A DNA stretch of 64,000 nucleotides from positions 1,128,331 to 1,192,330 of the forward strand of contig MEHQ01003762.1 of assembly GCA_008828725.1 (NCBI GenBank), written 5' to 3'. This DNA is from Saccharina japonica. Taxonomy: Eukaryota; Sar; Phaeophyceae; Laminariales; Laminariaceae. A program made the position numbers and the translations under genes. The notes under the pieces are model-generated. The model saw only the letters and a list, made by a program, of their open reading frames with translations. It was not told the origin of the DNA and searched no databases. Shown piece by piece: positions 11,209 to 22,573 of this stretch; positions within the stretch are counted from its first letter, which is position 1; every line of letters begins with the position of its first letter.

Positions 11209-13140
11209 ACGGTCGTTTCTCCCGTGCAACGCCCCTATTGTTGCTGTCAATTTCGACGGCGTAGAGTCTCCGCTGGTCTGGTGGTTAATCCGGGCGGATC
11301 CCCGTCCGTGTTCAAGACGGAGGTGTGGAAACCGTGATGTGCGACGCTAGCGACGACACGGAACCCGCAAAACACCGCATTGGCCCGTATGTGACCGTTT
11401 TCATGGACTGTTCCGGCGTGCTTTTGCCTAAAGCCAGTGCACATCCCACGTGATGGCCTGGTTGCACACCGAACGAAGGTATTGGTGGGCGACCAAGTTT
11501 CCGGCTGAGCCCATAGCGAGGTTATAGATCTCGGGTAGGACGTATTTGTCGGTGTCCTGTTCAACTCAAGCACCCACCGCCGTCAAGGCCGCTTCGGTTG
11601 GTCGAGTACCTCGATGGCAAACAGAGGCACCGGTAACAGTATCTGCGAAAGGTAAATATTGGGAAAATAGTATTCACAGTCGGTATGTAGCACGTCAGTC
11701 CTGCCGTCTGCTTTGATTTCATGTCACACCATTATGTATCCGTACCGGAGGTACGTTGTTGCGGCTATCGTCATTTCGTGGCCAGCAATGGACGCGATCG
11801 AGGCTGGGCTCAAGGTGGCGAGCGCATAAAATGTTCGTGTTCCATCGCCTTGCATAATAATCTATGAAAAGCTGGCGGTTTTGTTTTTCGCACAGGAAGG
11901 AGGATGGGAGGCAAGGATACACTATAGACTTCTTTCGTTTTGTGGAAGGGGCGTGAGGGTTTCGTTTTTGTGCCGCTCGTCATATTGTCATATAGCGACA
12001 ACAGGCCCGCAGCACTGCTAAAAACTACAACCTTATGTACAAAAGTGTTCCCGACGTAAGTTTACGAGGCGAGTACTGTGTAACATCGTTGAAGGTGTAC
12101 GCGTACGCTCAAGACATACAAAAAACGAAAAAGTGTTGCGAGAGTAGCACCAACGCTTGGCCGACACTTGTCAGGATATTCCGGCGGGCGTATGTGATGC
12201 ACCGTGCTGCTGCTGTAGTGTCGGCACTACTTTAAGACTGCTATCCATGGTGATAGGAGGAAGAAAGTCTCGGCACTTGCCATCAATATACCCTTGTATG
12301 TATTACATCATACGAATTTTAACTTAAGCCGTTCTGGTGAACTCTCGCCGATCGCGGTTTTTCAAATATTCGCCTGCAAATAAGAAGGCACACCAAGACG
12401 GTAGAAACGGTTTCTACGGACGAGAGCAAGGAAACTGCTTATTATTTCCCCCTTGGTCTCGATTGCTCCACCTCCTGCCACGCGCGCGGTGCTCGCGCAC
12501 AGGTCCTACGCTTTGGCAGGGCGTTGGGGACAAAACAAAGCAACACCTTCGAGGTTCGTACACACATCAGGTGGCCCGTGTTTCGATAGATGCGGCACTT
12601 TTTGGCGAACACTTTTGTGACTCATGGGGGCTCTTTTAGTGGGGAACTACAGGACCAAATAAGGCATGCGCCTAAGGGTTGGAGATCCATCCATGTTTTC
12701 TACGATATATTTCGTTGTACACCTAGGTTATGGGATTTGTCGCCTGAACGCTTTTTGGTTAGCTTTGGGTTGAGATGGAAGGCCCCTCAAGTGACGAGCC
12801 TTAGGACCACATGGAACTTCACTTATTGTGCACCAGGCGTCAGTTAAGTTTTCAAGGGCTTCTTATTAAGGGAGGGCGCGTCCTACTCCAATTTCAGCTT
12901 AGCTTTGTCCAAAACTCGAGCCTCAAGTTCATAACCCGAACCGTAGATACATCGAAAGCTAGCCTTAGACACAAATGATGTCCCAATGATTCCTTTAGGA
13001 CTGCACACCCCGCAGCCATAGTCGATTGCCGACACACGTACAAGCAGACTGGGCCAACTTTCGGCTTCAACGGAGCCCTGCACCTTGAGCTACGCGTCCC
13101 ACCCGCACTCTGGCGAGCAAACCTCGCTCGTGCAAGAGTC
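11209..13140. other. gene-free stretch
   Basis: No gene recognised in this 1.9 kb. It includes the 3' flank of the EsV-1-7 gene. Short frames near 12337-12847 and 12883-13196 have no family features. The latter abuts the left arm of the inverted repeat and may be part of the same old element. Confidence 0.5.
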
Positions 13141-13780
13141 CGCACGAGCAGCAAAATCGTTCGCAGATTTCCTACGAACTGGTTCAGGCTTATCACCCCA
13201 AATTTCGTCAGTCACGAATGCCGCATGCAATAGCAACTCCAATGTCACATATTTGGTATCATACTCACCGCCATGAACAGTGGGAGAGGGTGACATCGCC
13301 AGTTTTTGCTTCAAGGACCTAGAACTGGCGCTACCGCCCAATATATGGCCCGACCAATCACAGGCTTCAAAGAGGTCAACACTAGTCAGGCGTTTCCGTA
13401 GGGATGAATTTCCCCCACCCCTGTTTTTTCTGAACGAGCCGCTTGCAGGTGGTCCAAGGCATGTTTGTACAAGGCTTCACGCAGACATTCGAAGATCTGA
13501 CTGCGTATGATCAATAGTAAGTCATATTTAACGCCCAAAATCGATTGTATACTGAAACTAAGTAATTACGAGGCAACGCCTCTTTATTGCACTTTTACCG
13601 CACAAAAATCCAAGTGTCCACGCCGTTTTTTGGGGATAGACCCTGAAATTTGGCACACGTGTTTTATGCGTCCTACCCGAGCCTTTAACGAATGTGTGTG
13701 TTTTTTTTTCGTCGGAAAGTTTGTATCAATTTTTCCCAAAAATGCCAAACAAACAATATCTGGCGAAAACTATTAACCCC
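13141..13780 (-). repeat. left arm of an old inverted repeat
   Basis: Read on the minus strand, this segment is colinear with 23722-24360 read on the plus strand. Shared blocks include the GTGATTGGTCGG stretch, a conserved frame with TVHGGxYDTKY, the GCGTATGATCA block, and TTTTTCGCCAGAT near the inner end. Paired coordinates sum to about 37,520 throughout, so there are few indels, but many substitutions separate the arms. The conserved frame (minus 13090-13341) suggests that the repeat once coded for protein; the family is not recognised. Confidence 0.75.
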
Positions 13781-13933
13781 CCTCCCCCCATCTGTACAAA
13801 GGGTGCATTTACAAAGCGAAATGTCGGCTTGTGGAGGATCTCGTTGAGGTCTTCGCATAGGCTCGCCGCTACTACTGCTGTATCATAGCCACTATTGGCA
13901 TTCGCACGCTCCCAATTGTCGAGAACACATGTT

Positions 13934-13938
13934 CTACG
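13934..13938. other. target-site duplication of the copia element (left)
   Basis: CTACG immediately left of the left LTR. The same five bases follow the right LTR at 23700-23704. Five bp is the usual duplication length for copia elements. Confidence 0.75.
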
Positions 13939-14163
13939 TGTTGGTAGATTGCAAATCTGGATGCCCTGACTGCCCCGCAGTCTGATGAGACGTTTTAAGG
14001 TCGTTGCATTAGAGGACAGAGCGAGAGAGAGAGAGCGGAGAGAGAGCGGAGTGCTCGAAATCTCGTCCCGCACAAGGAAAAATTCTTTAATAACGCCTGC
14101 GAATATATACGCAACACTCTACAACTTTCGTAACCGTCATTGCTGACACGATCCAAACGAACA
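13939..14163 (-). repeat. 3' LTR of the copia element
   Basis: The 225-bp repeat matches 23477-23699. The terminal short inverted repeat is TGTTGG...CGAACA. Directly inside it the minus strand reads AGGGAGGG, a plausible polypurine tract for plus-strand priming, which sets this end as the 3' LTR. A GAGA-rich microsatellite lies inside. Confidence 0.88.
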
Positions 14164-14757
14164 CCCTCCCTGGCTCTTGACAGCAATGACAAGACCGAAA
14201 GGACATTCAAGACAAGCTAGGACCTAACAGCCAACAACAGTCCCGCAGGAGGAAACCCGGCCACCGGGTCAAAACCCCCTGTATAACTCATATACTCGAA
14301 ACCATTGCAGTTGAAACAACGGCCGCATTCCAAACGATGACCATAGCCAGAAAATAAGATGCCACGTGGTGCCCTACTCACCCATGCCCCTCAAAGTAGC
14401 GCGGGGTGGCGACCTGACAAATTATTCCTCTCATAACTCAAACATGGTACATCGGATAATGCTCATACCCCTTACTCACCCTCCAACGGCAGATTCAACA
14501 AGAACCTACGGTGAAGCTTAAGGGGTCGCAGCAAGGGATTTCGTCAAAATATCCGCATGCTGGTCTTTCGAAGCTACGAACTGAATGTCGATCTTCTTCG
14601 CACGAAGCAGCTCCCTAACAAAATGAAAACGTACGTCGATATGCTTGCTCCGAGCAGAACTAAGAGGGTTCTGAGCCAATGCTATGGCGCCTCGGTTATC
14701 TTCGAAAACCCGGACACATGATCCGCTTAGCTCTGGACAAATAAACGATAAGACCGC
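14164..14757 (-). pseudogene. copia 3' end: RNase H C-terminus and 3' untranslated region, copy 1
   Basis: The minus strand from about 14757 to 14518 encodes the end of a copia RNase H domain: VFEDNRGAIALAQNPL, SSARSKHIDVRFHFVREL and QHADILTKSLA. The rest down to the LTR is untranslated sequence. At about 14757 homology to the element stops abruptly. The true continuation is at about 18470, where upstream RNase H sequence follows. The same 3' region recurs at 17235-18469. Confidence 0.88.
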
Positions 14758-17210
14758 GTATTGATACGACCTCGGGCGCATCACAGGGCCTAGCACAGGC
14801 GGGCAGGGTCAGGGAGCTGGAGCGCTCCTCATGTAGACATAAACCACGTATATATTATCGTCGGACCTCGCAGGCCACCATCGAGGCGCAGCGAGCGAGT
14901 CAAGCAAGCAAGTCAAGTCAAGGCAAGGCAAGCCAAGTCAGGGAAGTCAACAGCAAGCACGATACCTCACAGATGGAGAAAGCCTCATCAAGTATATGAA
15001 CTCCCTAATATATGAAACCGTCATCATACCTGCTGTATCGAGTACCTAGCACTATCAATATCCTCCCTGCTTTGCAATCGATACTGTGCGACACCACACA
15101 TCCGCAGTATGCATACCGAAGGTGTACAGTCCTATCAACTAATATCCTCCCTGCATGGTGAACAGCATGCCAATCAAGCATCACAATATCGTAGCATGGT
15201 CACACCTCATAGCTGTCCCGAAAACCACAAATCATTATCCCGAATCAGTATCACACATTCCAAATTCACGTACCGAATGTGGACCACAATGTCCCAAACC
15301 TTCAAGCAAATTCAAAGTACCGAATACCACAAGATTAACAAAAACCTCAAGCATTCAAAGTACCGAATACCAGAAATTCAAGCACATTCATTCAAATTCA
15401 AATACCACAACCTAAACCATACTGGCTCAAACTTCAACAATCTTCCAAGACACTCAGCTGCCGTAACTAGGGCATAATGCCTCGGTAATCAGACGGTCAT
15501 CAGCTCGGTGTCAACAGGTCGATACAGGTTTGTCCAGTAGTACCAACTTCAGAGACCAAAATCTAAACCATACTGGCTCAAACTTCAACAATCTTCCAAG
15601 ACACTCAGCTGCCGGCTGCTTTCGAATCTCGCAGTGTTGGGGTCTGCTTTGTTCAGAGCCAACGAAGTGGAATGCTGCCCTTCTACGTGATGGGACATGC
15701 AGTATTTCCACACCCACTCTGCAGGGCTGCAAAACTTGCACTTCAGGGGTACGTTAGTGCATGGGGTCGATGACGTGAACTTTGACGCCGCTGATAGGCC
15801 TAAAGCAACGAGACTTCTTTGCGAAGGGGGCCTTGGATAGGGCTCCCTCCACCACGGAAACAGCGCTCATCGTGATCACTCTCTCCCTCTACCTCTGTCT
15901 CTTCTACGGTCGGCGACTGTCCACCTTAGGGGGCTGCGTGGACTGTAGTACCCCCCTAGGCTGTGCCCCCCTTGGTATTATATAGGATTTAGTATTCGTA
16001 TGTTTTATATAGGAGATTGTGTGGCGTTATGAGGGGGGGGATGGGTCCGTAGTACCCCCCCTCCCCCCTTGAGAGGTCCAAAATAAAGTTTTGGGTGTGT
16101 GGTGTCGAAACCGTTTTTTTTTGTGCGCCCTTGTGTTGAGTTTCCACCAATCACACGTGAGCTTTGAGTTGCATTTTGAGTTGCAAAATTACTGTGATTG
16201 GTCAGCAGTGCCGTTACGCTGTTGCTGAGCACAACCAGAGCGTTACGAGTACAACCCTCAGGCTATTGTACATCGCTGCAGCAACCCTGCCGCCCAGCAG
16301 CAGCAGCACCACCACGCAGCACCATGCGTGTGAGGCGGCACACCCACGGTGCACTATAGCTACCTGCGTGTATCGGAACATATTCTACCATGCATCACCG
16401 AGGATGGACAGGCAGACCCGATAGCGTGCACATTTCCCTACCTCAAGACGACACCCACCATCATGATGAGGCCAACCGCCACCAACAAACCTACACTCTT
16501 CCTCTGCTGTTATGTTGCACCACCCAGGAGTAGCAGTGCAATTCTCACAGCCTGAGAGAATTGCAGGCGTACGTTCTTGCTGTATATCGTCATCGTTTGC
16601 CTGCACCACTGCGCACCTCTCTCTGCTGTGTGTGTTGTTCGGGCCGCGTTGTTGACATTTTTTGTTCGTTTCCACCGATGTGCCGCTGCTACAGCAGCGG
16701 CAGGAGTACTCGTAGTGTGATTCGGCACACAGTAGTCGAGAGGTCAGCAGCAGTTATGTTGTGCGCCAAGTACGTCCTTGTTGATGTTGTCGTCGTTTGC
16801 GTACACCACGCACTTGATGTGGATATAGGTATATAATCTTGCTGCGCGAAGCACCACTCACTATGTACCACTCTGTCCGTAAATATAACAACCGCTTGTT
16901 TGATAAAATAAATATCGAAACAACATTACATTTACGGACGTATTGGTACGAAATAAGAATGGATCGAAGGCTCGTTGCCATTTCATTGACATAGTGGGCC
17001 GGAAAGCTGCGGCACAGCAGCAGGGTGTCCGCTACAATCAATCGAGGGTACAACAGTAGTAGTAGCACTAGAGTTCCTGCGGTCGTCCTTTGCCTCTACA
17101 CCACACACACTGCCTAATCTGTTGTGCGAAAGTTGCTCAAAAATAACCGAAACGCCTCAAAATATTTTAATTGACCAAAAGTTACCCCTATCCCCTGGAG
17201 GTGAGCCTCG
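14758..17210. other. unrelated 2.45-kb segment inside the copia element
   Basis: The segment has no similarity to the rest of the element and no gene I recognise. It begins abruptly in the RNase H region and ends abruptly at a 24-bp LTR remnant. Contents seen are a run of short AAGTCAAG-type repeats near 14900-14940, TTCAAAGTACCGAATACCA repeated near 15310-15370, a 51-bp direct repeat (15411/15562), and C-rich tracts around 15945-16075. Its origin is unknown: captured flanking DNA, an inserted element, or a join between two copies. Confidence 0.6.
15411..15612. repeat. 51-bp direct repeat pair
   Basis: The segment at about 15411-15461, starting CTAAACCATACTGGCTC and ending ACTCAGCTGCCG, recurs almost exactly at about 15562-15612. 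The copies are 151 bp apart. No function is evident. Confidence 0.8.
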
Positions 17211-17692
17211 TTGCTGACACGATCCAAACGAACACTCTCCCTGGCTCTTGACAGCAATGACAAGACCGAAAGGATATTCAAGACAAGCTAGGACCTAACA
17301 GTCAACAACAGTCCCGCAGGAGGAAACCCGGCCACCGGGTCAAAACCCCCTGTATACTCATATTCTCCAAACCACTGCAGTTGAAACAACGGCCGCATTT
17401 CAAACGATGACCATGGCCAGAAAATAAGATGCCAAGAGGTGCCCTACTCACCCATGCCCCTCAAAGTAGCGCGGGGTGGCAACCTGACAAATTATTCCTC
17501 GCGTAACTCAGACATGATACATCGGATAATGTTCATACCCCTTACTCACCCTCCAACGGCAGATTCAACAAGAATTTACGGTGAAGCTTAAAAGGGGTCG
17601 CAGCAAGGGATTTCGTCAAAATATCCGCATGCTAGTCTTTCGAAGCTACGAACTGAACGTCGATCTTCTTCGCACGAAGCAGCTCCCTAAAA
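17211..17692 (-). repeat. second copy of the copia 3' region with a 24-bp LTR stub
   Basis: 17211-17234 is the inner end of the 3' LTR (GCTGACACGATCCAAACGAACA), and 17235-17692 repeats 14164-14630 with scattered substitutions. The copy resumes at 18339-18469 after the MITE. The rest of this LTR is missing: unrelated sequence starts left of 17211. Confidence 0.85.
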
Positions 17693-17701
17693 AAATGAAA
17701 A
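17693..17701. other. 9-bp target-site duplication of the MITE (left)
   Basis: AAATGAAAA directly before the terminal inverted repeat. The same nine bases follow the element at 18330-18338. Only one copy is present in the uninterrupted paralogous sequence near 14619-14627. Confidence 0.85.
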
Positions 17702-18329
17702 GAGCAGCGGCCAAAAACAGGTACACCTGGTCCGTTCGGGGCCAAAAACAGGTACATACTAAAATCAAGTTTAAACGCACCCCACGAACCTGCCGTTCCT
17801 TGCAACACAAGTAGAGTTTTTTCTGTGTTCTTAGTGCTCGCCCGGTGGCTATGTATACGAGTAGCTGCTATTAATAATAATAGTACAAGGAACGAACGCC
17901 TGTATTCTCCCTTCTTAGCTTGCGACACCCCTGGTATTCCAAGCCAACCACAATCCCGAAGGGGAACCTTCTATCTCGTATTATTTCGGCGGAATGTGTG
18001 AAGGCAGATACGTGTGTGTGTCGCTCGAGTGGCGTGTGGTGTGAGGTGCGAAGGGAGGAGGGGATCTCCGCGTACGTCGGTATTTGTACAGGGGGCATAG
18101 GGTGGAATTATGAAGGGCCTCTGATTGGCTTAAAAACGACAAAAAAAAGGTGAAAGTCAAGCAGAGTAGACAAAATCAGATATACAAGGGTTTTAAAGAG
18201 GCAAAAACAGGTACAACGAGTGTTTGGACCAATGGCAAGGCACGTGGAGTGCGTTTTTGACTTGATTTTAAGTATGTACCTGTTTTTGGCCGCAAACGAA
18301 CCAGATATACTTGTTTTTGGCCGCTGCCC
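17702..18329. mobile_element. 628-bp non-autonomous Mutator-like element (MITE)
   Basis: The ends form a terminal inverted repeat of about 90 bp: GAGCAGCGGCCAAAAACA at the left, and the reverse complement of the right end reads GGGCAGCGGCCAAAAACA. The arms stay alignable through a second internal GGCCAAAAACAGGTACATAC motif and an AAAATCAAGT block. A third, weaker GGCAAAAACAGGTAC copy lies near 18191. The 9-bp duplication and the long inverted ends are typical of Mutator-like elements. There is no transposase; frames inside are short. The paralogous copia segment at 14518-14757 shows the same site without the insertion, which proves the boundaries. Confidence 0.88.
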
Positions 18330-18471
18330 AAATGAAAACGTACGTCGATATGCTTGCTCCGAGCAGAACCAAGAGGGTTCTGAGCCAATGCTATGGCCCC
18401 CTGGATATCTTCGAAAACCCGGACACATGATCCGCTTAGCTCTGGACAAATAAGCGATAAGACCGCGCCCG

Positions 18472-19238
18472 TGAAACAAAGCCTCCTTCACCCCTTCACC
18501 TAGGGCAACGTACTCTGCTTCTGCTGTGGACAATGTAACACACCTCTGCGTACTACTTGCCCAACTGACGGCCGCACCCCCCAGGGTAATTACCGTCCCC
18601 GATACCGAGCGCCTATCATTCGCCTTATCAGCATAATCGGCATCACTATACGCATTCAAATCCAGTCCCGAACCCCGCACAAAAGTCAATCCCAAAAACC
18701 TGGTCCCGTGAAGGTACTCCATAATCTTCAAAACTGCTCTCCAGTGCCTCTCAGTAGGGTTGTGAGAGTGACGCGCCACAGCACGCACAGCGTTGGAGAT
18801 GTCCGGCCTCGTCATGGTCGACAGCCACATCAAACTGCCCACAGCCTCCCTGTAAGGCAAGTCTCCACCAGGTTCGCCTTCCTCTCTTGGACCTAGTTCC
18901 ACACCAGGGGTAGCGGGGATGTCAGAGGATGAGTTAACGCCGAAACGATTCAACATGCTCTCAATAAACGCCTTCTGCGTGATCCCCAAAGTCCCCGATT
19001 CCCAGTCGCGTTTGAAAGCACAATCAGTGTACCAAGTCAGTTCTCCGAGGTTATTCGCGGGGAATTTCGTTACTAACGCGGCATGAAAATCTCTGCATGA
19101 CTCGTCCGAACCTGCAATCACAATGTCATCTACATGAACAGCCATGATCAGTTGTACCTTGCCATCCACAACCATGCGAAAAACACAAGGATCAGTCCTA
19201 CACTGCTCCATACCGTACTCTACCACGGTTTCTACCAA
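18472..19238 (-). pseudogene. copia reverse transcriptase (C-terminal part) and RNase H
   Basis: About 255 codons in one frame on the minus strand. VHVDDIVIAG contains the catalytic Asp pair of copia RT (usually YVDD). Next come the SLMWLSTMTRPDISNAV and ARHSHNPTERHWRAVLKIMEYL segments typical of the connection region. RNase H then follows with YSDADYADKANDRRSVSG and STAEAEYVAL, both carrying expected catalytic acidic residues. A one-base insertion near 18468 shifts the frame relative to the copy at 14518-14757. Confidence 0.92.
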
Positions 19239-19533
19239 TAATCCGGCCCACTATCGTCCATTCTGCTTCAGACCATAGAGCGATCGGTTCAGGCGAACGA
19301 TTTTGCCTGATATGTCACCACACCCAACGGGTAGTTTCATGTATATCTCGGCGTTGAGTTTCGCGCGAACAAAAGCTTGCGCGACGTCTAAATGAAAAAT
19401 CTTCAGACCGTGTTCGTTGGCAACAGCTGCCAGAATGTTAACTGACGCTGACGAGGGAGTGGTGCGAATGTTTGGAAGTAATCTACATCCTGCACCTCGA
19501 TAAACCCCTTAGCCACAAGTCTGGCCTTTGTCT
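19239..19533 (-). pseudogene. copia reverse transcriptase, central part, frameshifted
   Basis: Reading across frames on the minus strand gives pieces such as a segment ending ...IFHLDVAQAFVRAKLNAEIYMKLP and then VRLNRSLYGLKQ. These match the fingers/palm of copia RT, including the first catalytic Asp of LDVAQAF. No single frame spans the interval, so stops and frameshifts separate this part from both neighbours. Confidence 0.75.
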
Positions 19534-20136
19534 TTATACTATCAGGCCATCCTTGTCCGTCTTGTAGGTAAACACCCACTTCGATCCTACAGGTTTCCGC
19601 TCTTGCGGCGGTATCGATGCTTCAAACGTGCCGGTGGTTTTGTGACCGTCCCGTTCAATCTTCATGGCCTCTTGCCACGCCGCTTTGTACTGTGAACGCT
19701 CAACATCTGCTACGGACTGAGGGGGCGGTTCTACATCTTCCGGGAATCCACTCGGCATGCCCACGCTTAACTCCCCTTTGTTATCTTCTGCAGGTCCTCC
19801 AGCCATTAGAGCCAGTGCGTCCTCCGTCGTCCAGGATGTACTCTTCAGTGTTCTCCTAGACATCGTCAAATCGTACGCTGCCGCAAGCAGCGCGTCCGCG
19901 ACCTCAGGCCACATCTTTGGCCGGCATTCAGCAGGCTCGCCCTCCAAGCGTTGGCTCTGACCCCGGGTCCGGCCCCTTACTGTTGCGGGGAGCCGTCCCC
20001 AGCTGCTACGCTCGTGAGCTGGTCTCCCCGATAGGACCGCGGGTGGATCCTCACCGTTCCCTTGGTCGGTGTCGGAGGCTGATGCCTCGCCCGGGTCGCT
20101 TTGGGCCCTCCCTGCCGGGACCGAGGAGGCGCCCAC
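19534..20136 (-). pseudogene. copia polyprotein: integrase-RT linker and RT N-terminus
   Basis: The frame ends with the start of RVT_2: AAWQEAMKIERDGHKTTGTFE and KPVGSKWVFTYKTDKDG, followed by a stop. The first 120 codons are the low-complexity linker rich in Gly, Pro and Ala that copia elements carry between integrase and RT. There are direct-repeat-like GC-rich segments near 20100-20220 on the DNA. Confidence 0.88.
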
Positions 20137-20172
20137 CGCGCCCCCTTGAAACGAGCCCGTCGTTTCTACTGT

Positions 20173-20679
20173 TTAGACCCTCCCTACCGGGGCCGAGGAG
20201 GCGTCCACCGCGCCCCCTTGAGACAAACCCATCGTCTCTGAATTCCCGTCACCGGCATCGCCGGTGGCAAGTGCCTGCTGGGCGCGCTCCTCCAAAAACG
20301 CGTCCAGATCGAACCCCCACGTCAAATCGAGGTCGTTCAGGCGAGCCAAACCTTCGTTCAGCTCATGCACCACCCCCCCACCACCTCGATCCGACGTGCT
20401 TCCGTCGTCTGCCTCGGACCCCCCCTTTTCCATAGACATGGGGTCATTTATCTGGGCAGATACAAGTGGTGCAGGCGACACGCGCTGCCAGGTTATGTTG
20501 CTCCTGATCAGTACGGTACGGTGTCGGGTCAGCACTCGTACAGAGTCTCGGGGGTAGCTGGGTGCAGGGCCAAGGTAAAAGCATTCCTGTGCTTTCGCCT
20601 GGGATTTGTTCTCCCTCTTCACCTTGCAGTTGCCAGGCTTGAGGAAAGGTAGAAGTACTACCGGGGGGGGGTCTACCAT
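20173..20679 (-). pseudogene. copia integrase C-terminal region and linker
   Basis: The frame reads a CFYLGPAPSYPRDSVRVLTRHRTVLIRSNITW segment, typical of the region after the copia integrase core (the element usually reads G-P-xx-P-x-xx-x-R-V). An acidic, Asp/Gly-rich linker follows. It overlaps the next frame upstream, which shows a frameshift around 20600-20680. Confidence 0.85.
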
Positions 20680-21028
20680 ACCACATCTCGTATGGCGACT
20701 TGCTCTCGGGGTTAGCGGTGGTTGCTGTACGGTTCAAAGCATCGCACGCGCAGTGCGACGCTTCAGCCCACAACGACTCAGTTGCGGGTAGTTGCGCGCC
20801 AGGGTATTGCTCGCGAGCCTGGATTCGGCCCGCCATTGCGTCCGTCTCAATCAAGCCTAGCGCGCGCTCTGCTACCCCATTGAACTGGTGACTCTTTGCC
20901 GTTGTGAATTCCTGCTTGATCCCTCGTATTCTACACAGGTCTCCAAACTTCCCCCCACGGAATCCACCACCCCCGTCCGATCGGACGATGACCACTTTCG
21001 AAGGGACATCGTCTGCGCAAGAATCCAC
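20444..21028 (-). pseudogene. copia integrase core, second half
   Basis: VVIVRSDGGGGFRGGKF carries the second catalytic Asp of the DDE integrase, and FNGVAERALGLIET carries the catalytic Glu. ALNRTATTANPESKSPYEMWYG is the usual copia segment after the core. The first Asp is in the neighbouring upstream frame (LSGP block), so a frameshift near 21000 splits the domain. After about 20650 this frame leaves the homology. Confidence 0.9.
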
Positions 21029-22517
21029 GAGGAACTGCTAATTCCGCGGCGTCCGACTTGTGGCGTATGAAATACACCCAAGTATACCGTGAAAAGTCAT
21101 CGCGCACAATGAGAGTGTACCGCTTCCTGCCAAGAGACTCTACCACCTTGGGGCCACTCAAATCCACAAACACCCTCCCGAGCTTCTTACCTGCTCTTGT
21201 GTGCGTGGATTGCTTGACGCTCTTGCGAAGTCCCTTCGCCATGGAGCACCCCCTGCATTCCTGCAGTTTTCCCTCGAGGATGACTCCTTGCTGCTCCGTA
21301 GTCTTGCGGAGTAGAACCTCGTGGGAGTGTCCAGCCGCGCAGTGGTAGTCGTTAATGTCGATCGCGGGTTTACTGGGCTCTTGCCCTGGGGCGAGTGCAG
21401 CACAGGCATTTTCCCCACTACTGCTGTCGACCCGGTAGCCGTAAAGACTGTTTTGGATCCCACTCAACGGAAACACGATCGAACGCTCTGACTTGAGCCG
21501 GACTACAATCCCGGAGGGGCGTCCTTCGAACGTATGACCGTTTTTGACGAGAGTGGGCAGGGAAAATAGGTGATAGCGGAGGTCTGGCACGTGTGCAACG
21601 TTAGTCATCAGCACTTGTACGAGACCGTTTCCGGACCGAAAGACAAAGCGAACATCACCGTATCCTTCGATGGAGCGAGTTGAACCATCGGCGATGCGCA
21701 GTTTTAGGTTGCATTCTCTGTAGTTGAGCATGCAATCTGCTGAGGGCGTCATGTGAGTAGACGCTCCACTATCGCAGATCCAGGCCTCGTCTCCTACCTG
21801 CCAAGCCGACTCTCCATCCCCCATTCTGCCAGAACCGACACCGCACTCGCCTGTCTCTTCGCCCTTAAAAGCTAAGGCCTGTGCCGAATCATCACCTTCG
21901 TCGTCCGTCGCCCCAGCCTCGGTCGATACCGCCAGCACAGCGTCTTCCTTCGACGAGGGGCAGACATCTGCAGTGTGCCCCAATCCGTTGCATCGGCTGC
22001 ATCGGTCCTCCTTAGGCGTGGGGCAGACATCGGCAGCGTGTCCCCGTCCTCGGCATCGGCTGCATATCTTCGTCGTACAATCGGGGCTGATATGGCCCTT
22101 CTTGCTACACCTGTAGCACCTCACCCCGGGGGCACTACCTTCGGCAACTTCGGCGCTGCTGCCATCGCCGTCGGAAGCCACGGCGCCTTTTCCATGCTTC
22201 CCCTTCTTTCCGCCTTTTCCTTTGCCGCCGTCTGCACCTTTTCCGCGTCGTCCGCCGCCGCCGCTTTTCCCCCGGCCACCACCACCGCCGCCGCCGCCAC
22301 CACCGGCGTACATAGCTTGGCCAGCATGGCTAGCGTTGGCTCCTCTCTTCCTGTTTCCAGAAAGTCCGTGGTGCCGCTCTCGAACAGCCATGGTGATGCG
22401 GCCGATACTGTCACGAGATGCCAGGTTCCGTGCCTCCACCTCGTACTCGGCCGGCAGAGCGTCGATACATATGGTGTATAGCATGTGGTCGTCGAGTGTC
22501 AGACCTGCTGTACGCAT
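20931..22517 (-). pseudogene. copia gag C-terminus, zinc knuckles, protease and integrase start
   Basis: A 528-codon frame. Domains in order are a gag helix segment (LPAEYEVEARNLAS), a Gly/Lys-rich basic stretch, then three CCHC knuckles of C-x2-C-x4-H-x4-C type (CYRCSKKGHISPDC, CSRCRGRGHAADVC, CSRCNGLGHTADVC). A protease with WICDSGASTHM follows, then a GAG-pre-integrase HHCC zinc site (H..H...CRGC), and the start of the integrase core with RVFVDLSGP. The homology leaves this frame around residue 500. Three knuckles are more than the single one usual for copia. Confidence 0.92.
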
Positions 22518-22573
22518 CTAAGCTGCAAGATCCTCGACCCTACCCATCTCTTCTAGGGGGTTGCTCCACGGCG

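Noticed and set aside
22222-22521. Proline-rich plus-strand frame
   Set aside because: Antisense shadow of the Gly-rich copia gag segment.
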